Positions 46,364 to 56,879 of a stretch of DNA of 64,000 nucleotides are shown piece by piece. The notes below the pieces were generated by a model that was given only the letters and a program-made list of their open reading frames with translations, did no database searches and was not told the DNA's origin. This DNA comes from Rhipidocladum racemiflorum (taxonomy: Eukaryota > Streptophyta > Magnoliopsida > Poales > Poaceae), in the NCBI GenBank assembly GCA_036346355.1, contig CM070570.1:47073592-47137591 (forward strand), written 5' to 3'. Positions within the stretch are counted from its first letter, which is position 1. The number at the start of each line of letters is the position of its first letter. A program made the position numbers and the translations under genes.

Positions 46364-47914
46364 TGTAGGATCGAAGTATACGAATATAGCAATCAGAGGG
46401 GGGGTGAATGATTGTGCGGAAGCTAAAACCAAATTCTTGATCTATTAAAAGTTCACCCCAAAACAGAACCAAATAATTGCCTCGTTTTCGACAAAAAACA
46501 GAATGACAGAGGTTCGGTAAAACGCGAATTCCCGGAGATCCAACCGTCGAAACGATCTGAAATTTGGACACAAGAAAATAGATTCCAATACGAATCGAAC
46601 CCAAAAAGAATCAGCTCGATCGGACTTACGGATCAAAAGTTATGAGCTTCGCAAGCTTGCTGATCCAGAACTTGACGAGAATCAATCTAATCAAAACTTC
46701 AAGATTAAACAAGAACGACAAAAGATTGATCAACTAGACTTTGAGAAACACTAGATCAATACCCTAGAGAGGTTTTTGATGGATCAAATCAAGATAAAAC
46801 TTGAAGAACAAAAACCAATCTAGAACTAGAACAAGCATGCAAACAAGAACCAAAACAGAAAATACTGTAGCGACGTGGTTACTGTAGCACGCAAAAATCT
46901 TGGAAGAATTGATCTTTATTTCTTGTCTAAAATACTCTCATCAAAAGAGTACAAACCCTAAAACCAAGCTCAAAGCTTGATGCGCTCAGCTCTACTTGGT
47001 GCCTTTCAACAGGAGACCCCCCACCTATTTAAAGCACCAACCCACAAAGAGTTCTGAATACGATTCCTATTCCCTAGAAGGAATCCGTATCCAACACAAC
47101 TCTACTTGGCCCAACCTGGCCGAGTACAACTCTTGCACGCGTATGGCAATCCTACCATACTCACGTGACTAACACTTTGCACGCGTATGGCCACCTGCCA
47201 TACTCACGTGACTAACACTTTGCACGCGAATGACCTCCTGCCATTCTCACGTGACTAACCATTCTTCATGTGCACCATTCTCTTAGCCCGAACGTCCCGC
47301 ATGACATCCTTGACCACCAAGACCTCGGTTCCTCCTGAACCTAGTCCCGAACCTCAGTTCCTCCATGAACCTAGTTCCGGTCCCGTCATCGACCACATTC
47401 GTCTTTGAGCAATACCTGTACATGAACAAACCACAAAACAAATCCGAGCACAAGTCCACGACTTGACTCAATGTCAATCCATGCAACTACTCACATGAGT
47501 ATTGCATAAAGTCCACTTCAAAAGAAGCATCATGAAATCATTACAAATTTCAAATTCACATTCAAAATTCAAATCCAAATCGCTCAAAACCCTAATTGAG
47601 CGAAAACGCATTCACGACGGACAAACAAAGTTGGTCCGTTGTATAAGGAAAAGTTTCTGTTCCAAGAAGCCAACCAAACGCGGAAAAACACGTTCACAAC
47701 GGACAAACAAAGTTGGTCCGTTGTACATGCAAAAATGGCTTCGGTCATGAGCTCAAAACAAGTTCACAACGGACCCCAGAAGCTTGTCCGGCGCTAATGC
47801 GTAACTTACTGTTTCTTGTCAAATTGTCAAAACACATGAACAAACACATTTTGCAAATTCAAATCTAAGTTAATTTTTCAGTTCAAAGCCAATTTTTCAG
47901 CACATGATTTCACA
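46364..47914 (-). repeat. 3' LTR of the gag-only copia element
   Basis: The LTR runs TGTAGGATCGAAG to ATGATTTCACA, 1551 bases. A minus-strand TTTAAATA box (47026-47033) is the likely promoter. Three hairpin units of the ACGACGGAC/GTCCGTCGT type lie at 47613-47795 in the distal U3. Confidence 0.93.
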
Positions 47915-47929
47915 ATCTCCCCCTTGATG
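47915..47929 (-). other. Polypurine tract of the gag-only copia element
   Basis: On the minus strand the sequence is ATCAAGGGGGAGATTG next to the LTR start TGTGAAATC. This purine run primes plus-strand DNA and confirms the minus orientation. Confidence 0.85.
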
Positions 47930-49019
47930 AAAACATTGGCAACACCACTTAGAATTGATCATTTGGCATTCACTTTACCAAAGATTTTGAAATCCAAAGG
48001 ATCAAAGACCAAAGTAAGAAAACACAGAAATCCCCATTTGACCAAAATGCAAAACAAAATCTCCCTCTGAGAAGGAAAATGTGTGTGAATGTGCAATGTG
48101 CCCAAGAATTTCAAAATTCTCCAAACTTCTCCCAAAATCCTCAAACAACTCCCCCTTTTTTTTCTTCTCCCCCCTTTTTCCTTAAACTTTTAACGATTCC
48201 CAAATTTCTCCCCCTTTGACAATGAATTCATCAAGAGTACAAAAGAGAGAACAGGTTTAAAATTTTTCCTGAAACAATGATTTCACAAGAAGAAACAAGG
48301 GAGTGCCAAGATAGGAAAAGATGAGCTCATTCGATCATATAACCTTATATATCACATAATATGTAAAATACATGATCTTGATGTGATTTTAACAAGTTAG
48401 GGAATGACATGCATCTCAACCTCAATTTAGTCAACTATAGCCAAGTACTAAGCAAGATCTTAGCGAGAAAAAGCAAGGCTTTAAAAATTGAAGCAACTAA
48501 CAACTTAGGCGAGCAAGTAGTTTCAACTCCAATCTAGTAGACCAATTTAATCTTTAAACAATAAGTTGCATGTGGCATGCTTGAAGCATACTTCTTTTAT
48601 TTTCTAGGAGTGGCATGCTTGAAGCATACATCTTATCTTTGAGGGAATGGCATGCTTGAAGCATACATCTTATCTTTTTAGGGAAAGCAAGCACGAAGCA
48701 CATAACTTGAAGCTTTTGCTTTTAATGACCCCCTTTTATATTGATTCCCTTTTCTTTTTCCTTTTTCTTTGATTGTAAACATGCAAAAGTGATTAAAGGT
48801 CTTATGAAAGAGTAAAGTTGAAAACACACTTGCTTCATAGCCCAATTTGTCAAGAAGATTCAATATCAAGCCTAGAAGAGTGAGATATCACAGAGTATTT
48901 AGCTATAGGCAATCAGTCCAGGGAATTCCGCAATGTCATTTTTAGTTCAAGTGAGACAATTAGATTATCATATATTAGCTCAATTACATAACATATAAAG
49001 AAATATGATAAAGTAAGCT
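47930..49019 (-). other. Non-coding region between pol remnant and polypurine tract
   Basis: No gene is seen. Pyrimidine-rich stretches (CTCCCCCTTTTTTTT) lie near 48150. Three copies of TGGCATGCTTGAAGCATAC lie at 48572, 48611 and 48648, spaced 39 and 37 bases. Confidence 0.6.
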
Positions 49020-49723
49020 CATTAAGTGAAAGAACTTGGCAAGGAAACTCCCCCTCAAAACAAACCCATTGGATGAACAATCCCAAGTTCTCCCCGAATA
49101 AAAGCAAAACGAGAAGAAGACAAAGGTTTTGTGAAAATGTCTGCCAATTGATGTTCAGTATCCACATGGTGAAGCACAATTTTTTCTTTTTCAACATGAT
49201 CTTTAAGAAAGTGAAATCCAATATCAATATGCTCAAGAAAAGGGATTACTCAAGAGGTGGCACGAACCAAATCAAATCAACATCCTCCAAAGTCAACATC
49301 AGAAAAAGCTCTTAAACTAATCCATGAGGAAGCAGAAAGCCAAATGCCAAAATCTTGAGTTCTATGAAGATACCTGAAAATCCTTTTGATAGCTTGTCGA
49401 TGTGGCCTTGCGTGGGAAGCTTGAAAACAAGCACACACAAGCACGTGGGAAGAGTCTCTCATGTAAACCTCTAATTATCTCGTCCTCAACAGCATTATCA
49501 TCATCTTTATGAACAAAGACACTCTCCCCCTGAACATATGCACTTGTACCTGCATCATTTGAACTAGTGCCTTTGCGAAAGCAGAAGTGGAAGAAGCATC
49601 TCCAAAGGCAACACTTTCAAAGCATGAGATGCACGAGTGAAGGAGAACCAAATCTTATCACCGAACATATGAAGTGAGCATCCGAAATTCACTAGCCACA
49701 TGTTCTCCCTCCTCGTGAGAAGC
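49020..49723 (-). pseudogene. Copia pol remnant: protease edge and RNase H pieces
   Basis: Just after gag the minus strand reads WLVNFGCSLHMFGDK, the protease active site with D-S-G changed to N-F-G. The sequence then jumps to RNase H: QASHARPHRQAIKRIFRYLHR and LRAFSDVDFGGC (49462-49277). It jumps again to the pol C-terminus, DIGFHFLKDHVEKEKIVLHHV and DTEHQLADIFTKPL (about 49240-49080). Integrase and reverse transcriptase have been removed by at least two internal deletions. Neighbouring gag is far better kept. Confidence 0.85.
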
Positions 49724-51934
49724 CTACATAGAAGCGAGAAAGTGTCGAGGTCTCGATCTTGGGGTTAGAAATAAGATGTTTAGGAATCGATCTTGAGACA
49801 CCTGACGGACAGCGGTAGGCACAACACAAGCGATCTTATGCACAAAATCAAATTTGCCTGTTCCCGTGTTTCTAGCAACAAAAGGTGCTTGCATCACCCT
49901 AGGCACGTAGTGAGAAGCAAAGCGTGCCTTTCTGAAATTAGACCTAGCCTTAGCTCTTTCTTTCTTTTGTTGTTTGGCTAGTCTAAAGCAAAAATCTACT
50001 AAATGTCCATCTCTACCACAATGAGTGCAAGTGTATTTAATAGGATGTTTGGCTTTAGAAGTAGAAGCAACATTTGCATTCATCATAGTAGAAGATAACA
50101 CTCCAGCAGACTTAAAGACAGTTTTCTTAGGCTCATTGACAATTTCAAATTTTCCTCCGTCAAGTGCTTTAACAACAGTGGGAGCATGTGATTTATGATG
50201 AGCATAAGAATCAAAACCTAAACCTTTGTTATGAGTGCTGACTTTTGATTGATCCAAAATCATGTTTAGGTTCTTCTTTCCTTTAGTGAAACGTTCTAAT
50301 GATTTTTCCAAGTAATCAACTTTTCGAGAAAGAGTTAAACAATTATTGCAAGGAACATTCACTTTTCCTTTTTGCTTACGACAAGTTGAGCATGAAAGAA
50401 CCTCATGTGTAAGCAGGTCATCAGTCAATTGAGAAACCCTAGCATTTGCATCTTTTAATTTTAATTCAAGAGTTGAGCATTTAGAACAAGAAGTTAAACC
50501 ATGCAAATCATCAGTGAAACAGCTAGCATGTTTAACATGTTTCTCATTTTTCTCACTTTCAGCATTAATTTTCTCAATCAAGGAAGCATGTTCTTTCCTA
50601 AGCGAAGTAAGCTCATTCCAAATTAAGTCACATGATTTGCAAGCATCATCATTAGGAATCAAAGTTTTAAGTCTAGCAATTTCAGCATTCAATGATTCAA
50701 CAACAAAATCATGTTTCTTAATTTTCTTGTCACGTTTATCAAGCAATTTACCAAGACGAGCAACAGCAATAGCTAATTCATCGTAAGAAGGATCTACCTC
50801 ATTGAAGTCATTTGTCATGATCGCCTCGGTGAAGCTGTCGCTGCTTTTGGCCATGAGACACAACCCCGTCAACTCATGCTTGCTTGGAGTTGCATCATCC
50901 TCGCTGCTCTCCGAATCCACATCGCTCAAATTAACTTGTTCAAGAGCGGAAAGAACTCGATGGACAACTTTACGGTTGATGAAGTTCTTCTTCTTTCTAT
51001 CACTTGGAGAGAACTTCTTCTTCTCTTTTCTTCTGTCGTTGTCCTTCTCCTCCCTTGATGCTTTACTTGCAAGTTTTGGACAGTTTGGACGAATATGGTC
51101 GAGATCACCACACTCATAGCATCTTGGAGGAACACCACCACCTCTCTTTCTCTTTATCACATTTTGCAAGGCTTTGTTAAAGCGAGAAGAGAGTAGTGAC
51201 AAGTCTTCTTCTGGGAATTGCTCAATCTGTTCATCGGTTAGTGAAGACAAAAAAGATAGAGCAAAACTTGAAGCAGCACCATTATGAGATATGCTAGATT
51301 GAGATGTTAAAGCAATTGATTTATGATCATTCTTTCTAGCAAGAACATCTAATTCATGAGTTTTCAACTTGGAATAAAGAACATCTAAGGTAAGTGTACT
51401 CATGACAGTAGATTCTCTAATGGATGTAACTTTCATCTCCCAAATAGACATGTCTAAAGCACCAAGCAATTGTCTAGCATTAGCAGCATCATCAAAGCTA
51501 ACTCCAACAGCACGCAAATTGCTAAGAATTTTATTAAAGCGTGCAAAGAAATCATCTAGTGACTCACCATGCTTCATCTCAAATCGCATGTATTCCTTTT
51601 TGTAAAGATCTTGACGAACCTCTTTAATAGTGTTAGAACCCTCATGGTAATCACAAAGAGATTTCCATACCTCATATGCGGATTTGAGATGGATCACACG
51701 GTCAAAGTCGCTGCGTCCCAAACCTTGGATGATCAAGTTGCGCGCCTTACTATTTGCTTCAACATGTGCGCGATTGGTGTCGTTGACGTTGTCGTTTGTA
51801 GGGACTTCATATGGTTTGTAGACCTTCTCCCAAATTGCGAATCCCTGAGCTTAGATGAATGCCTCCATCTTGGCCTTCCAAAACTGAAAATCAACACCAT
51901 TGAACATACAAGGTTTTGTCGAATAATGATCCAT
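49724..51934 (-). pseudogene. Copia gag of the family B element
   Basis: From the ATG at 51934 the protein starts MDHYSTKPCMFNGVDFQFW, the UBN2-type gag N-terminus, and runs ~736 codons with one in-frame TAA at 51851-51853. It continues with VWKSLCDYHEGSNTIKE and RFEMKHGESLDDFFARFNKI. It has two CCHC zinc knuckles, CYECGDLDHIRPNC (~51120-51075) and CTHCGRDGHLVDFC (~50030-49990). A coiled-coil-like Lys/Glu/Ser-rich middle lies between them. Gag packages element RNA into particles. The size exceeds typical copia gag (~300-450 residues) and fits the long gag of SIRE-type elements. One point change would restore the frame, so it is nearly intact. Confidence 0.85.
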
Positions 51935-51970
51935 TGATCTAATCACCGATTAAGATAGATTAGAAAAACC

Positions 51971-51984
51971 TGGCTCTGATACCA
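51971..51984 (-). other. Primer-binding site, tRNA-iMet type
   Basis: The plus strand reads TGGCTCTGATACCA, the complement of TGGTATCAGAGCCA, 2 bases from the LTR at 51987. Confidence 0.92.
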
Positions 51985-51986
51985 CT

Positions 51987-53531
51987 TGTAGGATCGAAGT
52001 ATACGAATATAGCAATCAGAGGGGGGGTGAATGATTGTGCGGAAGCTAAAACCAAATTCTTGATCTATTAAAAGTTCACCCCAAAACAGAACCAAATAAT
52101 TGCCTCGTTTTCGACAAAAAACAGAATGACAGAGGTTCGGTAAAACGCGAATTCCCGGAGATCCAACCGTCGAAACGATCTGAAATTTGGACACAAGAAA
52201 CTAGATTCCAATACGAATCGAACCCAAAAAGAATCAGCTCGATCGGACTTACGGATCAAAAGTTATGAGCTTCGCAAGCTTGCTGATCCAGAACTTGACG
52301 AGAATCAATCTAATCAAAACTTCAAGATTAAACAAGAACGACAAAAGATTGATCAACTAGACTTTGAGAAACACTAGATCAATACCCTAGAGAGGTTTTT
52401 GATGGATCAAATCAAGATAAAACTTGAAGAACAAAAACCAATCTAGAACTAGAACAAGCATGCAAACAAGAACCAAAACAGAAAATACTTTAGCGACGTG
52501 TTTACTGTAGCACGCAAAAATCTTGGAAGAATTGATCTTTATTTCTTGTCTAAAATACTCTCATCAAAAGAGTACAAACCCTAAAACCAAGCTCAAAGCT
52601 TGATGCGCTCAGCTCTACTTGGTGCCTTTCAACAGGAGACCCCCCACCTATTTAAAGCACCAACCCACAAAAGAGTTACGAATACGATTCCTATTCCTAG
52701 AAGGAATCCGTATCCAACACAACTCTACTTGGCCCAACCTGGCCGAGTACAACTCTTGCCAGCGTATGGCAATCCTACCATACTCACGTGACTAACACTT
52801 TGCACGCGTATGGCCACCTGCCATACTCACGTGACTAACACTGTGCACGCGAATGACCTCCCGCCATTCTCACGTGACTAACCATTCTTCATGTGCACCA
52901 TTCTCTTAGCCCGAACGTCCCCGCATGACATCCTTGACCACCAAGACCTCGGTTCCTCCTGAACCTAGTCCGAACCTCAGTTCCTCCATGAACCTAGTTC
53001 CGGTCCGTCATCGACCACATTCGTCTTTGAGCAATACTGTACATGAACAAACCACAAAACAAATCCGAGCACAAGTCCACGACTTGACTCAATGTCAATC
53101 CATGCAACTACTCACATGAGTATTGCATAAAGTCCACTTCAAAAGAAGCATCATGAAATCATTACAAATTTCAAATTCACATTCAAAATTCAAATCCAAA
53201 TCGCTCAAAACCCTAATTGAGCGAAAACGCATTCACGACGGACAAACAAAGTTGGTCCGTTGTATAGAAAAGTTTCTGTTCCAAGAAGCCAACCAAGCGG
53301 AAAAACACGTTCACAACGGACAAACAAAGTTGGTCCGTTGTACATGCAAAAATGGCTTCGGTCATGAGCTCAAAACAAGTTCACAACGGACCCCAGAAGC
53401 TTGTCCGGCGCTAATGCGTAACTTACTGTTTCTTGTCAAATTGTCAAAACACATGAACAAACACATTTTGCAAATTCAAATCTAAGTTAATTTTTCAGTT
53501 CAAAGCCAATTTTTCAGCACATGATTTCACA
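51987..53531 (-). repeat. 5' LTR of the gag-only copia element
   Basis: The 1545-base LTR is almost identical to 46364-47914. Most differences are small indels concentrated between about 52660 and 53290 (for example CACAAAAGAG versus CACAAAGAG, GTCCGTCATC versus GTCCCGTCATC). Outside that part I see only a few substitutions. Confidence 0.93.
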
Positions 53532-53536
53532 TAATC

Positions 53537-55412
53537 AAAACAAAACTCAACCACCTCCATTGTCCCATAACCCTCCGCAATGCATCCTTTGGGACGTGAA
53601 CGGTTACGGACATACTTCTTTAGGACTTTCATGTACCTCTCGAAAGGAAACATGTTGTGCAGAAACACGGGTCCGAGAATACCTATCTCTTTGACAATGT
53701 GAACAGTGAGATGAATCATAATATCAAAGAATGCAGGAGGAAAGATCATCTCAAGGCTGACCACACTCTGTACCACATCATCTTGTAACTTACTTAGCTT
53801 ATGTGGATCGATGACCTTCTGCGAAACCGTGTTGAAAAAGGTACACAGCTTTATGATTGTTACCCGGACCCCACTCAGGCAACTACCTCTCACAGCCACT
53901 GGGAGCAACTGTGTCATCAATACAAGACAGTCATGAGCTTTCAGGTGTACGATTTTATTCGCTTTCATGTTTATGAGTCTCTTCACATTTGACAAGTATT
54001 CTGAAGGGACCTTCACACTGTTCAAGCACTCTATCATGCTTTTTTTTCTCTTCTTTGCTTAGAGTGTAGCTCGCGGGATTTAGGTAATGTCCTTTCTCTC
54101 TCTTTTCTGGATGTAGGTGATCCCTCAGTTCCAAAACTTGTAGGTCCTTCCGAGCTTGTAGTGTATCTTTCGATTTGTCGTACATATCCAAGTATCCTAG
54201 CAGGTTCAAGCAAACATTCTTCGTGATGTGCATGAAGTCAAGTGAGTGACGGATCTCCAAAATTTCCCAATATGGAAAGTCCCAAAATATTGATCTCTTC
54301 TTCCAAATAGGTGCCTGACATTCCCCGTTCGGGACAGGTTTGCTTCCAGGACCCCTTCCAAACACTATTTGAAGATCTTTTACCATGGCAAACACACGTG
54401 GCCCACTACGATGCTCAGGCTTATCACGATGGTCTGGTTTCCCATCAAAATACCTTCCTTTTTTCTGCAATGGGTGCCTCTTTACAAGAAACCTACGATG
54501 GCCCATGTACACAATCTTTCGAGAGTTTTTTAGGTACATGCTGTCGGTTTCATCTAAGCATTGCAAGCAGGCTTTATATCCTTTGGTAGTATTGCTAGAC
54601 AGGTTACCGAGCGCAGGCCAGTCGTTGATCGTTACGAACAACAGTGCATGTAAGGTGAAATACTCCCTCTTGTACTCATCCCATACCCGTACACCATCCT
54701 CCCACAACTTTACAAGATCTTCCATCAATGGTTTCAAATAGACATCGATGTCGTTTCCAGGTTGCTTCGGTCCTTGGATCAACAATGGCATCATGATATA
54801 TTTCCGCTTCATGCACAGCCAAGGAAGAATGTTATAGATACATAGTGTAACAGGCCAGGTGCTATGGCTACTGCTCCGGTTGCCAAAAGGATTAATACCA
54901 TCGGTACTCAATCCAAACCTTATGTTTCTCACCTCGTTTGCAAAGTCTGGGAATGTTCGATCGACTTTCCTCCACTGGGACCCATCAGCGAGGTGCCTAA
55001 GCATCCCGTCATCCTTACGCTCTTCTTTGTGCCAATGCACCATCTGGGCATGTGTTTTGTTAGGAAAAAGACGCTTTAATCGGGGATCATAGGGAAATAT
55101 CACACCGCCATAGCGGGAGGTCTCTTCTTCTTACACTCCCCATCTATTTCACCTGGATCTTCACGCTTCGCCTTGTAACGTGATTTTTTGCACACTGGAC
55201 AAGCATCCAAATCCACATACTCATTGCGATATAGGATACAATCGTTACGACATGCGTGTACCTTCTGTACTTCTAATCCCAAAGGATAGATGACTTGCTT
55301 GGCTTCATATGTAGATTCAGGCAGCGTGTTATCTTCTGGAAGCAGATTCTTTATGAGTGGTAACAATTCATTGAATCCATTGTTTGACAAACAATTTCTG
55401 GCCTTCTGAAAG
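53537..55412 (-). pseudogene. CACTA TNP2 transposase, N-terminal and core part
   Basis: The minus strand reads ARNCLSNNGFNELLPLIKN near the cut N-terminus, then CRNDCILYRNEYVDLDACPVC with paired Cys. The tnp2 core follows: LRHLADGSQWRKVD, FGLSTDGINPFG, LIQGPKQPGNDIDVYLKPLM, FMHITKNVCLNLLG. After a frame change near 53980-54037 a DUF4218-type region follows (AVRGSCLSGVRVTIIKLC, FPFERYMKVLKKYVRN). A TGA and frameshift near 55100 and the ~53.98-kb shift disrupt the gene, and the copia insertion splits it from its C-terminus at 46363. The 5' end is cut by the LTR at 55413. The protein would bind and cleave CACTA termini. Confidence 0.88.
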
Positions 55413-56823
55413 TGCATCTAGGCCCCTCATTTTATTTTGGTGATTAATGATGACACAATTAATGAGATCTAATGTTTCAACTAAGAATAATGCAGATCTC
55501 GAGATCACATCAAGCTCGGAATGACTTTGAACGCTCCTACGTTCTTTAAATTTCAAGAAAACGGCATCAAGACGAAGACTTGTAATTTCTATTTTTGAAT
55601 TGAGTCTTAAGGATAGCCGTACTATTAAGAGGATACTACGGAAAATCGTTTTTAGGATGTGCATGTGCTCAAGTTCAAAACTTGCATTCTTTCTAGCACT
55701 CATATACTTGCATTTTCCAAAAACAGGAATTCCAACCGAGCCCACCAACTCGGAGAGTCCGGACTTTTTGTCCGGAGTATCCGGACTCAGTCCGGAGTAT
55801 CCGAACATTTTGTCCGGAGTCTCCGGGTTAACCCTTTCGGCCAACTTGCGAATTCCAGATAGTCCGGAGTGTCCGGACATTTTGTTTGGAGAGTCCGGAC
55901 AATCCGGAGTATCCGGGTTAATTGTCTGGAGTCTCCGGACAGTTCAAAACGTGGAGTAACGGCTAGTTTTCAAAAAGAGTATTTAAAGCCTCCACTCCAC
56001 CCCAACGGCTAGGATCTCTATTGAGCTCATTCATTGCAGCATTCAAGCCATCTCTAACACCTTCCAAGCATTCAATAGAGCCCTCTCTTCCTCCCACCTC
56101 TAGATTTGGTTGTTGATCTACTTTGGTGAGGAGAGGAAGAAGAAAAGTGCTAAGTGCATTCATTTCAAGTTCTTGAGCACTAGTTCATCCTCCAAGCGAT
56201 TCTTCGTGGTGTTATTTCTCTTGGAGGTTGAAGGTCTCCTAGACGGCTAAGAGTCACCGGGAGCACCCGACGCGTGTGGTGTGCCCCGGTCGTTTGTGAA
56301 GGCGAGTCTCGCCTCCGAAAAGAAAGAGACAAGAAGTGAAGCCGGCGAGTACTTTTGTGCAACACCAGGAGGAAAGCGGGTTGAAAGAGACCCCGGCTCA
56401 AGTGCGACCGAGCCACCTCAACGGAGACGTAGGATTCCCTTCAAGAATCCGAACTTCGGTGAAAAATCGCGTCTCCCTCTTTCTCTTTTACTTCCTAGTC
56501 TAGCTTGTGTGGATTTGTCTTTGTAAAGCTTGGCTCTAGCTCTTTGCTTAGCTTTAATTCAAATCCATTCTAGCGTTTGATCTAGGTTGCTCTTGCTATC
56601 TATTTATTGTAGTATCTTGTGCTAGTTAGAAGCTTTTTAGTTGTGCTCCCGAGCCAGCCAACCCGGAGAGTCCGGATAAAATACTGAACACTCCGGACAA
56701 CCCGGAGTATCCGGATAAAATACCCGGAGACTCCGGATTGACCTGTTCGGCCAGCTTTTATTCTGCTGCGATTTTTTAATCCGCCTATTCACCCCCCTCT
56801 AGGCGACATCGTTGGTCCTTTCA
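55413..56823 (+). repeat. 5' LTR of the SIRE-like element
   Basis: The LTR runs TGCATCTAGGCC to GGTCCTTTCA, 1411 bases, ending 2 bases before the primer site. A TATTTAAAG box at 55979-55987 is the likely promoter. Two clusters of CCGGAGTATCCGG-type repeats lie upstream (55755-55935) and downstream (56660-56745) of it. Short open frames here are repeat-derived. Confidence 0.92.
55979..55987 (+). promoter_or_regulatory. Putative TATA box of the SIRE-like LTR
   Basis: TATTTAAAG lies ~570 bases into the LTR, immediately after the first CCGGAGT repeat cluster, a standard position between U3 and R. Confidence 0.55.
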
Positions 56824-56825
56824 AT

Positions 56826-56838
56826 TGGTATCAGAGCC
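56826..56838 (+). other. Primer-binding site, tRNA-iMet type
   Basis: TGGTATCAGAGCC follows the LTR end TTTCA by 2 bases. Confidence 0.95.
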
Positions 56839-56879
56839 AAATCTCCTTTATTTTGGCTTAACCGCTTGGAGAATCAAAG

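Larger units (their letters stand above)
46364..53531 (-). mobile_element. Ty1/copia element, family B, gag-only, TSD TAATC
   Basis: This is a structurally complete 7168-base element: LTRs at 46364-47914 and 51987-53531, polypurine tract, gag and iMet primer site, flanked by TAATC at 46359-46363 and 53532-53536. It inserted into the CACTA TNP2 gene in the same orientation. Integrase and most of the reverse transcriptase/RNase H are deleted, so it cannot move without a helper. The LTRs agree at roughly 99 percent by eye, indicating recent insertion. Confidence 0.95.
37396..55412 (-). mobile_element. CACTA (En/Spm) transposon, right end outside
   Basis: The left terminus CACTACCAGGGAACAGTG begins at 37396, preceded by TAT. 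Both element genes, TNP1-Ulp1 (44.4 to 37.97 kb) and TNP2 (55.4 to 45.4 kb), lie on the minus strand, so 37396 is the downstream end. Later insertions account for about 10 kb: a MITE (38757), a solo LTR (39689), a copia element (46364) and the SIRE-like copia element at 55413. The second terminus must lie beyond the window. Multiple stops in both genes suggest it cannot transpose alone. Confidence 0.85.

Noticed and set aside
55755..55935. CRISPR array
   Set aside because: The repeats are short and degenerate with irregular spacing, and belong to a plant retrotransposon LTR.
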